NCBI GenBank assembly: GCA_018372435.1
Contig: JAHAJA010000004.1
Span: forward strand, 186,001-250,000
Reading direction: 5' to 3'
DNA length: 64,000 nucleotides
Source of the DNA: Clostridiales bacterium
GTDB lineage: Bacteria; Bacillota; Clostridia; Lachnospirales; Lachnospiraceae
In this document: piece after piece, positions 34,305 through 43,259 of the stretch
Position numbering within the stretch: the stretch's first letter is position 1
Layout of the letters: every line of letters begins with the position of its first letter
The notes under the pieces: model-generated
What the model was told of the DNA's origin: nothing
What the model saw: only the letters and a program-made list of their open reading frames with translations
Databases searched by the model: none
Program-made: the position numbers and the translations under genes

Positions 34305-37300
34305 GTCTCTCCCCTTGTCGGGAGAGTGGATTGAAATTTAATCTATCTTTACCAAATCCAAACTCATCTCGGTCTCTCCCCTTGTCGGGAGAGTGGATTG
34401 AAATTTTGTAGCAGACACATACTGTTTAATGGTTTTTTCGTCTCTCCCCTTGTCGGGAGAGTGGATTGAAATTATGAGGTTTTCATCACTTTATCATATT
34501 ATCATGTCTCTCCCCTTGTCGGGAGAGTGGATTGAAATTTACTCCATGTTGATACATTCTCTATTCCTCCTTTGTCTCTCCCCTTGTCGGGAGAGTGGAT
34601 TGAAATTTATCTGAAGACTTATAGGTAGCGGTAGAATCTTGTCTCTCCCCTTGTCGGGAGAGTGGATTGAAATTATCTCAGATAGTCGCAACAGTAGACT
34701 GGCTGACGTCTCTCCCCTTGTCGGGAGAGTGGATTGAAATTACCAGAACGTTTGCTGAATGCTCTTGTAACAAAGTCTCTCCCCTTGTCGGGAGAGTGGA
34801 TTGAAATCAAATATACTAGTAGGATTAGGTGGCATTGAGAAGTCTCTCCCCTTGTCGGGAGAGTGGATTGAAATAGAAATAAAATATTTGTTAGTAACTT
34901 CATCATCGGTCTCTCCCCTTGTCGGGAGAGTGGATTGAAATAAATTTTTTACTAGGGGCATTACTACACAATCCTAGTCTCTCCCCTTGTCGGGAGAGTG
35001 GATTGAAATCCCTCACTGTGTCATGTAGGGGAAAGGATGGATGTCTCTCCCCTTGTCGGGAGAGTGGATTGAAATTTCACCCAAAAATTCTTTACATGTC
35101 TGCATCTTGAAGTCTCTCCCCTTGTCGGGAGAGTGGATTGAAATTGTAACTTTGCAGGTGTTTGTTTACAAGGAGTTTGTCTCTCCCCTTGTCGGGAGAG
35201 TGGATTGAAATTTGTTTTATCTTGAAGTATACGAAAAACAATTATTGTCTCTCCCCTTGTCGGGAGAGTGGATTGAAATGATTATCTATGCTGGGGATAC
35301 TTTATCTAGGCAAGGTCTCTCCCCTTGTCGGGAGAGTGGATTGAAATCTGCTAAAGAATCTGAACCAACTAAGAAATAATCAGTCTCTCCCCTTGTCGGG
35401 AGAGTGGATTGAAATTTACTTAGATAGTATCCTTTTTGGTCCCTACATGTCGTCTCTCCCCTTGTCGGGAGAGTGGATTGAAATAAATATGTATCCGTCA
35501 CCCATTTCAACGTCTACAATGTCTCTCCCCTTGTCGGGAGAGTGGATTGAAATCCTTGATCGTTGTAAATCTTGACCTTATTAACAAGTCTCTCCCCTTG
35601 TCGGGAGAGTGGATTGAAATGCTCCATAACGTAATACCGTTATTATCATAGTTTGAGTCTCTCCCCTTGTCGGGAGAGTGGATTGAAATTATCTCTCCAC
35701 TCTGTAAAATTCATAATTTTCCCCGTCTCTCCCCTTGTCGGGAGAGTGGATTGAAATGTTGAAGCACTCGAAGTCGCATTGTGATTCATATGGTCTCTCC
35801 CCTTGTCGGGAGAGTGGATTGAAATGTTATCAACTACTGTTAATCCTCAACTGCATAGCGTCTCTCCCCTTGTCGGGAGAGTGGATTGAAATCTTTTAAT
35901 GCCTTATCAATTAACTGTTTACTCTGTCTCTCCCCTTGTCGGGAGAGTGGATTGAAATCTGAATAGAGACTGTAAGTAGAGATTTTGCAATGTCTCTCCC
36001 CTTGTCGGGAGAGTGGATTGAAATAATGATGAAGATGGGCAACAAGGAACTCATATGACGTCTCTCCCCTTGTCGGGAGAGTGGATTGAAATTCAATAAC
36101 CACATAATTGAAATCATCAAGTGTAAAGTCTCTCCCCTTGTCGGGAGAGTGGATTGAAATATCGAATGAAGTATTAAATCCAACTAACATAAAACGTCTC
36201 TCCCCTTGTCGGGAGAGTGGATTGAAATACTAAATATCAATTTACCATCCCAACAAACCAGCTGTCTCTCCCCTTGTCGGGAGAGTGGATTGAAATTATT
36301 ATTGGAATTGTAATTATAGTAATTACAATAAGTCTCTCCCCTTGTCGGGAGAGTGGATTGAAATCTCTAATGTAACTAGTATGTTTGTCTTAAATATGTC
36401 TCTCCCCTTGTCGGGAGAGTGGATTGAAATTCCAATTTGGCTATCAAAGTACTCTTGTATTTTGGTCTCTCCCCTTGTCGGGAGAGTGGATTGAAATCTT
36501 TCAGACGTACAGATAAAGGCAGTTCAGTAAAGTCTCTCCCCTTGTCGGGAGAGTGGATTGAAATAGCGAAGAGTACGACTGCAGTAGTACGTTTTAAGTC
36601 TCTCCCCTTGTCGGGAGAGTGGATTGAAATGATGGATTACGGTGAAACAATTAACATGTTCCAAGTCTCTCCCCTTGTCGGGAGAGTGGATTGAAATTTC
36701 CCGGAGCTAACTGATATACAAAGAATAGATAAGTCTCTCCCCTTGTCGGGAGAGTGGATTGAAATTCTCAAGGTGTAGCATAGCTGAAGAGGAGTTTAGT
36801 GTCTCTCCCCTTGTCGGGAGAGTGGATTGAAATTGGTTGCAGCATGTGCAATTATAGATATGGTTATAGTCTCTCCCCTTGTCGGGAGAGTGGATTGAAA
36901 TGCCTTTACTATCTGTCTTTTAACGTCAAAGCTCAGGTCTCTCCCCTTGTCGGGAGAGTGGATTGAAATCTTAATTAATGCAAAACCTTCTAGAATATTT
37001 ATTGTCTCTCCCCTTGTCGGGAGAGTGGATTGAAATCAACATATTGGTATCAATAAAAAAATATTTAGAAGTCTCTCCCCTTGTCGGGAGAGTGGATTGA
37101 AATTACAAAATATTACCATATTCAGTGAGAAGTGGCAGTCTCTCCCCTTGTCGGGAGAGTGGATTGAAATTTTACACTTTCGGCAAAACTTCCAGGCATG
37201 TTTTCGTCTCTCCCCTTGTCGGGAGAGTGGATTGAAATATATTAAACCGCATGAGTGAAAAAAAAGTATGCAGTCTCTCCCCTTGTCGGGAGAGTGGATT

Positions 37301-38080
37301 GAAATATTAACTTTACCCCCAATTGCATGTTTGCATTGGTCTCTCCCCTTGTCGGGAGAGTGGATTGAAATTAAAATAGTAACAGAAATGATAAGAAGTG
37401 AAAAGTCTCTCCCCTTGTCGGGAGAGTGGATTGAAATAGAGAAGGTGAGTATTGACCGTATAGAGTATTCGTCTCTCCCCTTGTCGGGAGAGTGGATTGA
37501 AATCCGAAAGATTATATAATAGATCATTACAGAGATTGTCTCTCCCCTTGTCGGGAGAGTGGATTGAAATTATTATTTCATTGCAAACATCTTGATATAC
37601 TGTTCGTCTCTCCCCTTGTCGGGAGAGTGGATTGAAATTTTGAAGTAATGGATATTAGCATAATACCTAGTATGTCTCTCCTCTTGTCGGGAGAGTGGAT
37701 TGAAATCCATGGACAAGTTAGATGAACTAACAATCAAGCGAGTCTCTCCCCTTGTCGGGAGAGTGGATTGAAATAATTAATACAGATTTAACTTCTCAGA
37801 CAGAGGTTGGTCTCTCCCCTTGTCGGGAGAGTGGATTGAAATTCTCTTTGCTTAAAGTTAGCATGGTCAATCATCGTCTCTCCCCTTGTCGGGAGAGTGG
37901 ATTGAAATTATATCTGGATGGAGGAGCCCAAGGAACGCCAGAAGTCTCTCCCCTTGTAGGTCAAATCCTTGGAATTTAGTAATCTCTCCCCTTGTCGGGA
38001 GAGTGGATTGAAATGTTTGTAAGTGCTGAGTTATCTTCCCATGCACTGTCTCTCCCCTTGTCGGGAGAGTGGATTGAAGT
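34305..38080 (+). CRISPR. Type I-C CRISPR array, about 57 repeat units
   Basis: The repeats are 33 nt long, begin GTCTCTCCCC, contain a CTCTCCC/GGGAGAG palindrome and end GTGGATTGAAAT. The spacers are 33-36 nt, with a period of 66-68. I count 57 repeat starts from 34305 to 38048; nearly all are identical. Exceptions cluster at the far end: C9 to T in 37674-37706; a repeat broken after 14 nt at 37944, with only 38 nt to the next unit; G1 to A at 37982; and A32 to G in the last repeat (38048-38080). This decay marks the old end and confirms that the leader lies on the cas2 side. The great length implies long activity. Confidence 0.98.
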
Positions 38081-38224
38081 TTTGCTAGTGTCGTGCAATT
38101 TTGATAAGTATAACACCAGAATAAATATAAGTACTCGAATATGATTGAGTTTTGTTGTATAATAAGAATAGTACCAGAACAAAATGTAATTAGAAAGAGA
38201 AATGAAGTATATTAGTACATATAT

Positions 38225-38300
38225 AGGGGAGCTTGCAGAGTGACGTAAGGATATAGTAATACCCCTATCTTCGAGAGACGGTAATAGCAGTACTGCTATG
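38225..38300 (+). other. Structured leader of unknown class before the HAD gene
   Basis: The 263 bases between array and HAD gene include ATAGGGG (38225-38231) that can pair with CCCCTAT (about 38264-38270) around a conserved-looking multi-purine loop, then a stem CTTCGAGAG and the perfect palindrome ATAGCAGTACTGCTAT (38284-38299). It resembles a riboswitch-type leader, but I do not recognise the class. Confidence 0.4.
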
Positions 38301-38343
38301 ATTTACAAAGACATAATCAAAACCAAAAGAAAGGACAAAAACA

Positions 38344-38952
38344 ATGATTCATAACATCATATTTGACATCGGAAACGTGTTGTTATCTTTTTGTTGGGAG
38401 AAACATTTTGCAAGTTTTGGATTTACTGATGAAGTGTTTAATAGAGTAGCGAAAGCTACCGTGTTAAGCCCAACATGGGATGCCTTTGATCAAGGAGTGT
38501 TGACTCCAGAGCAGTTACTTGAAGCATTTATTAAGAATGATCCATCTGTAGAGAATGAGATTCGTCAGATGTATGCGAATATTAACGGGACAGTGGAGAT
38601 TTATCCATATACTCTGTCTTGGATTAAAGATTTGAAGAAGAGGGGATATAACGTCTATGTGCTTTCGAACTTTAGTGAGAAGCTTCATAATGAATGTGGG
38701 GACAAGGTTGACTTCTTGAACGACATAGAGGGATACATATTATCATACCAAGATAAGCTTATTAAACCAGATGATCGAATCTATCAACTTTTGATACACA
38801 GATATGGTTTGGTGCCAGATGATTGTGTGTTTATTGATGATAAGATGATCAATATAGAAGCAGCTAGAAGAAACGGAATGCATGGCATCGTATTTACTTC
38901 ATATGAGGAAACGGTTTATTTGTTAGACAAAATGCTAGAGGTTTGTACCTAA
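38344..38952 (+). CDS. HAD-superfamily hydrolase, YihX-like phosphatase
   Basis: 202 residues with HAD motif I NIIFDIGNVLL. In most HADs motif I is DxDxT; here the form DIGNV is typical of the YihX/epoxide-hydrolase-like branch. Motif II is VLSNFSE, a Lys lies in KLIKPDDRIY and motif III is VFIDDKMIN. Relatives dephosphorylate small phosphosugars such as alpha-glucose 1-phosphate. The substrate cannot be assigned. It starts at ATG 38344 behind AAAGAAAGGA and stands alone between the CRISPR array and glnA. Confidence 0.85.
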   Translation: MIHNIIFDIGNVLLSFCWEKHFASFGFTDEVFNRVAKATVLSPTWDAFDQGVLTPEQLLEAFIKNDPSVENEIRQMYANINGTVEIYPYTLSWIKDLKKRGYNVYVLSNFSEKLHNECGDKVDFLNDIEGYILSYQDKLIKPDDRIYQLLIHRYGLVPDDCVFIDDKMINIEAARRNGMHGIVFTSYEETVYLLDKMLEVCT

Positions 38953-38996
38953 TAGAATAAGAATTCAATAATTGGGTACTACTACCTATTAACCCA

Positions 38997-39077
38997 TTGA
39001 CAAATATTTTATCGCTTGTTATTATTAATTTAATCAGGGCAAAGGTGTTCTTATATGAATTCCTATGCCCTATTTTT
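38997..39077 (+). promoter_or_regulatory. glnA promoter and early attenuator-like hairpin
   Basis: TTGACA (38997-39002), 17 bp, TATTAT (39020-39025) is a near-consensus promoter. Only about five bases after the expected start, AGGGCA (39036-39041) pairs with TGCCCT (39066-39071) with inner AGG/CCT pairs, followed by ATTTTTG. A terminator this early, 95 bases before glnA, suggests transcription attenuation. The ANTAR antiterminator encoded after glnA is the obvious candidate to act on it. Confidence 0.6.
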
Positions 39078-39171
39078 GTAAGAAAAGAATGGATAACCAA
39101 CTATATAGGGTGTACAGGTAACAGCGTTGTTGATTAGGATAGGTACATAGAAAGGAAGAGAGGGTGTTAGA

Positions 39172-40494
39172 ATGAGCAAATATACAAAACATGATATTAT
39201 TGAATTAGTGGAAGAAGAAGATGTAGAGTTTATACGTCTCCAATTTACAGACATCTATGGAACGTTAAAGAACATGGCGGTTACCACTAGCCAGTTAGAG
39301 AAGGTCTTAAACAATCAATGTAAGTTTGATGGAGCTGCAATCGAAGGATTTACAAGCAATGATAAATCAGATTTGTATCTTCATCCAGTACTTGATACAT
39401 TCGAGATTTTCCCTTGGAGACCACAACAAGGTAAAGTAGCTAGATTCTTATGCGATGTATATCATAAAGATGGCACTCCGTTTGAGGGAGATAGCCGTTA
39501 TATTCTTAAAGAAACAATTAACCAGGCGGCAGAGATGGGGTATTCCTTTGAGATTGGTTCAGAATGTGAATTTTATCTATTCCAAGCAGACGATAACGGA
39601 ATTCCGTCAACACAGACTGAAGAAAAAGGTGGTTTTTTCGATATTGGACCAATTGATTTAGGTGAGAATGTACGTAGAGAGATTGTTTTAACCTTAGAAG
39701 ATATGGGATTTGAGGTAGAAGCCTCGTATCATGAAGCTGGTGCATCACAACACCAAATCGATTTTCAATATGATGAGGCTCTTAATGCCGCAGATAATAT
39801 CATGACATTTCGTATGGTTGTAAGAATTATTGCCAAACGTCATGGTTTACATGCCACGTTTATGCCAAAACCAGTGAATGGTTCAATGGGTTCCGGGATG
39901 AATATCTTATTATCAATTTTAAAGGATGGTAAGAATATATTTAGCAATGCGGAAGATAATAAAAAATTATGTGAGGAGGCAAAATGGTTTATTGCAGGTG
40001 TATTAAAGCACAATGCCGCAATTACAGCAATTGCAAATCCAATCATTAATTCTTACAAACGTTTGGTACCAAGCTACAATGTGCCTGCTTATAACGGTTG
40101 GTCTGTTCATAATAGAAATGCAAGCATACGTGTGCCGAATGATATCGATGCCGATAGTAAGATTGAGCTTCGTTCGCCGGACTCGTCAGCAAATCCATAT
40201 CTAACAATAGCACTTTATCTTGCTGCTGGATTAGAAGGTATCCGTAACCAAGAAGAGCTACCAGAAGCACTACCTAATGATACGATAAAACAAGAAGAGT
40301 ATAACCATGAGATTAAGCGTCTTCCTAAGACCTTAATTGATAGTATTGAAGAATTAGAGAAGGATGAATTCATTAAGAGTGTATTAGGGAATCAGTTTGC
40401 TAAGAATTTCATTAGTGCTAAGAAGAAAGAATGGAGCGATTATTGTTCCCAAGTAACAGCATGGGAGGTAGAGCAGTATTTATACCGCTTCTAA
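39172..40494 (+). CDS. glnA: Glutamine synthetase type I family, with altered active-site residues
   Basis: 440 residues, full length and alignable end to end with Bacillus GlnA (IRLQFTDIYGTLKN, GKVARFLCDVY, NSYKRLVP, ELRSPDSSANPY). Glutamine synthetase joins ammonium to glutamate using ATP. Against the usual sequence three key positions differ. The metal ligand Glu of GQHEID is Gln195. The metal/glutamate His of GSGMH is Asn244. The catalytic flap Glu of PGYEAP is Asn303. Other ligands (Glu in GSECEF, Glu188, ELRSPD) remain. So it may be a weak enzyme, one with changed substrate, or a regulatory pseudo-enzyme. It is followed by a nitR-type gene, as in Clostridium saccharobutylicum. The comparisons are from memory. 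Confidence 0.88.
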   Translation: MSKYTKHDIIELVEEEDVEFIRLQFTDIYGTLKNMAVTTSQLEKVLNNQCKFDGAAIEGFTSNDKSDLYLHPVLDTFEIFPWRPQQGKVARFLCDVYHKDGTPFEGDSRYILKETINQAAEMGYSFEIGSECEFYLFQADDNGIPSTQTEEKGGFFDIGPIDLGENVRREIVLTLEDMGFEVEASYHEAGASQHQIDFQYDEALNAADNIMTFRMVVRIIAKRHGLHATFMPKPVNGSMGSGMNILLSILKDGKNIFSNAEDNKKLCEEAKWFIAGVLKHNAAITAIANPIINSYKRLVPSYNVPAYNGWSVHNRNASIRVPNDIDADSKIELRSPDSSANPYLTIALYLAAGLEGIRNQEELPEALPNDTIKQEEYNHEIKRLPKTLIDSIEELEKDEFIKSVLGNQFAKNFISAKKKEWSDYCSQVTAWEVEQYLYRF

Positions 40495-40499
40495 TCATG

Positions 40500-40534
40500 C
40501 AACCGGGTTCTATAGTGGCTATATATACCGGTTG
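40500..40534 (+). other. RNA hairpin between glnA and nitR
   Basis: CAACCGG (40500-40506) pairs with CCGGTTG (40528-40534), with an inner TATAG/CTATA stem. There is no T-run, so it is not a terminator; it may be a stabilising structure or a binding site for the ANTAR protein encoded next. Confidence 0.5.
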
Positions 40535-40559
40535 TATAGGGTGGAGGTGAGACAAACAG

Positions 40560-41102
40560 ATGCTTAATATAATAATTGCATTTCCTAAAATAGATGATGC
40601 GAAGGTAATAAAGAATGTTTTAGTACGTAATGGATATGAGGTAGACGCAACATGTACAACAGGCGCACAAGTAATCGCAACCGCCAACAATTTAGACGGC
40701 GGTATTGTGATTAGTGCGTATCGCTTTACAGATATGTTTTATAGCGATTTACATAATTATCTGCCTAAAGGTTTTGAGATGTTATTAGTTGCTTCCCCTA
40801 CTAAGTTTGAAGATTGCATCAATAATGATATTGTTTGTCTTGGAAAACCGATTAAGACACAGGATTTGTTAAATACCCTTGAGATGATGACGTATAATTA
40901 TACGAGACGAAGAAGAAAACTAAGAGAGAAACCGAAGCAAAGGACAGAAGAAGAAAAGGAAGTTATTGTGAAAGCAAAACGTATACTCATGGATAGAAAT
41001 AATATGACTGAGGAAGAAGCACATCGGTATATACAAAAGACGAGTATGGACAGTGGAACCAATATAGTAGAAACAGCACAGATGATTCTGTGTTTGATGT
41101 AA
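40560..41102 (+). CDS. nitR: NitR-like ANTAR-domain antitermination regulator
   Basis: 180 residues. The N-terminal ~115 residues form a degenerate receiver-like domain lacking a clear phospho-acceptor Asp (NNLDGGIVISAY where VDxxxxD is usual). The C-terminal ~60 residues are an ANTAR RNA-binding three-helix domain (VIVKAKRILMDRNNMTEEEAHRYIQKTSMDSGTNIVETAQMIL). ANTAR proteins bind paired hairpins in leader RNA and prevent termination. A gene of this type follows glnA in clostridia (NitR) and controls nitrogen genes. It follows glnA by 65 bases with GGAGGTGAG as ribosome site, so it is probably co-transcribed and may control the leader at 39036-39077. Confidence 0.85.
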   Translation: MLNIIIAFPKIDDAKVIKNVLVRNGYEVDATCTTGAQVIATANNLDGGIVISAYRFTDMFYSDLHNYLPKGFEMLLVASPTKFEDCINNDIVCLGKPIKTQDLLNTLEMMTYNYTRRRRKLREKPKQRTEEEKEVIVKAKRILMDRNNMTEEEAHRYIQKTSMDSGTNIVETAQMILCLM

Positions 41103-41173
41103 CTATGAATATAGCAATTACCTACACTAATGACGCTTTCATGTGCGAAGTTTGAGTAAAGAATTTAATAGAA

Positions 41174-41226
41174 CTCTAGGTATAAATAGTAGCTTATAAA
41201 AGCAATATTTATACCTAGAGTTTTCT
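41174..41226 (+). terminator. Terminator after the glnA-nitR pair
   Basis: A 15-bp perfect stem (CTCTAGGTATAAATA at 41174-41188 with 41206-41220) is followed by TTTTCTT. Confidence 0.93.
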
Positions 41227-41351
41227 TATGGTAAATTAGAATTATTGCCATAAATAAAGTTAAATGGTAGAATTAAATGGTAAGTATTAATACTATACAA
41301 CATTAAAAATGTAATTTTATCACTACATAATGATAAAGAGGAGGAAGTATA

Positions 41352-43136
41352 ATGAAAAATTTAAAGGTGAGAACAAAAGTTGTCATGCTGGCAGTTGGAT
41401 TAATCTGTATAGCAATTTTTATGTGTATGTTATCAATAACGAAACTGACAGATGAGATGAATCAATCTCTTGATACTCTGGAAGCTACATTGAATGCAGA
41501 CTATGATACGAATATTAAGGAACAGGTTGATACGACCATTAAGATGATTGAGTCAATCTATCAGAAATCACAACAAGGTGTCTATTCCTTAGAAGAATCA
41601 AAGCAGTTAGCAGCAGAAATTGTACGAAGTCTACGTTATGGTGAAAGCGGTTATTTTTGGGTTGATACATATGAAGGGGATAATGTGGTATTGCTTGGTA
41701 GTGAAACAGAGGGAACAAATCGCCTAGACACTGTTGATGTGAATGGGTTTAGAATGGTTGAGAATATTATTAATGTTGGAAAACAACCAGATGGTGGATT
41801 TACGGAATATTGGTTTCCTAAAGAAGGTGAAACAGAGGCCTCTCCAAAACGTTCTTATAGTAAAGCATTCGAACCATATCAATGGGTAGTAGGAACTGGA
41901 AATTATACAGATTACATAGATCATGAAATTGAATCATTACGAGCAGAAAAAGTAGCAGAAGTTAATAAGGTTATTATGGAGATGGCAATAATACTAATTG
42001 TTGTTTTATGTATTAGTATGTTCATTACGGGCTTATTCTCAAGACAATTAGGATCTGCATTCAATAGTATCTGTAGTTACTTACGACAAGTAGCTAGTGG
42101 TGATTTTACTGCTAAACTACCGAAGAATATTGCAAATCGTAAGGATGATTTTGGAACTCTAATTACGGAACTGGAGAATATGAAGTCTTCCGTAAGCGGT
42201 TTGATTAAACAGACCAATATAGAAGCGGATAAGATTCTTGATGTGGTAAATCAAGTAACTCTTGGGGTGAATGAGCTGAATAGTAATTTAGAAGATGTAT
42301 CCGCAACGACGGAAGAACTAGCAGCTGGTATGGAGGAGACCTCCGCGGCATCACAAGAGATGTTGACGGCATCTCAAGAAATTGATATGGCTACTAAAGT
42401 AATTGCAGAGAAATCTTCTCAAGGAGCTGAATTAGCAAGCGAGATTTATAAGAGAGCTGATGTTACGAAATCCGAGGTGGACATGGCACAGCAAGTAGCT
42501 GGAGCAATGAGACAAGAGATAGAAGGAAAATTACAAGAAGCATTAGAGAATGTTAAAATAGTTGAACAGATTCACGTTTTATCGGAATCCATTATGAGTA
42601 TAACAGGGCAGACGAATCTGCTAGCTTTGAATGCGGCTATTGAAGCGGCAAGAGCTGGAGAAGCTGGAAGAGGATTCTCTGTTGTAGCAGATGAGATTCG
42701 AGATTTGGCAGAACAATCAAAGAATACAGTTGTGAAGATTCAAGAAGTAACAGAACAAGTAACAGAATCGGTTATCAATCTATCAGATAGTGCAACTAAG
42801 TTATTAGATTTTGTTTCAACTAAGGTAAATCAAGACTATGATCGATTCGGTGACGTAGCAGAAGAATATCATAAAGATGCAAATTACATTAATGATTTAA
42901 TACAAGATTTCAGTGAGACAGCAGAAGGATTAAAGAAGTCGATAGGTAGTGTTATGACGGCCATTAATGAAGTGTCTCAGGCTTCCGAACAAGGAGCAAT
43001 TGGAACAAGTGATATAGCGGAAAAGGTTATGGAAGTTACGAATAAATCCATGTATGTAGCGAATCAAGTAAGTGTATCAAAAGAAAGTAGTATACATTTG
43101 CATGAGGAGATTGGTAAATTCCGATTAGAGGATTAA
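41352..43136 (+). CDS. Methyl-accepting chemotaxis protein with sCache sensor
   Basis: 594 residues: membrane helix about 10-30, an extracellular single-Cache domain (about 35-195, with GESGYFWVDTYEGDNVVL and the PYQWVVGTGNYTDYID end), a second membrane helix about 203-225, a HAMP linker, and a long cytoplasmic coiled coil with the signalling hairpin TGQTNLLALNAAIEAARAGE near residues 420-440. Cache domains of this kind bind small organic acids or amino acids; the ligand is unknown. It signals through CheA/CheW to the flagellar motor. The gene is monocistronic: a terminator lies upstream and no gene follows closely. ATG 41352 has GAGGAGGAA upstream. Confidence 0.93.
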   Translation: MKNLKVRTKVVMLAVGLICIAIFMCMLSITKLTDEMNQSLDTLEATLNADYDTNIKEQVDTTIKMIESIYQKSQQGVYSLEESKQLAAEIVRSLRYGESGYFWVDTYEGDNVVLLGSETEGTNRLDTVDVNGFRMVENIINVGKQPDGGFTEYWFPKEGETEASPKRSYSKAFEPYQWVVGTGNYTDYIDHEIESLRAEKVAEVNKVIMEMAIILIVVLCISMFITGLFSRQLGSAFNSICSYLRQVASGDFTAKLPKNIANRKDDFGTLITELENMKSSVSGLIKQTNIEADKILDVVNQVTLGVNELNSNLEDVSATTEELAAGMEETSAASQEMLTASQEIDMATKVIAEKSSQGAELASEIYKRADVTKSEVDMAQQVAGAMRQEIEGKLQEALENVKIVEQIHVLSESIMSITGQTNLLALNAAIEAARAGEAGRGFSVVADEIRDLAEQSKNTVVKIQEVTEQVTESVINLSDSATKLLDFVSTKVNQDYDRFGDVAEEYHKDANYINDLIQDFSETAEGLKKSIGSVMTAINEVSQASEQGAIGTSDIAEKVMEVTNKSMYVANQVSVSKESSIHLHEEIGKFRLED

Positions 43137-43259
43137 GAACAATGCGATTTGCGAATAGTAACTATTCAATTTCATAAATAATGTTGCGTAAAAGTACGTT
43201 ATGGGGTAAAATAACACAAAGTTTAAAATATGAATCGATAAAAATAAGGAGGCTTCATA

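Noticed and set aside
34429..37979. Open frames running through the CRISPR array on both strands, with repeated SLPLSGEWIEI or ISIHSPDKGRD units
   Set aside because: They are translations of the 33-nt repeat and spacers, not repeat proteins; no ribosome sites and no family.
38225..38270. TPP or yybP-ykoY riboswitch before the HAD gene
   Set aside because: The GGGG start is suggestive, but the conserved core sequences of both classes are absent.
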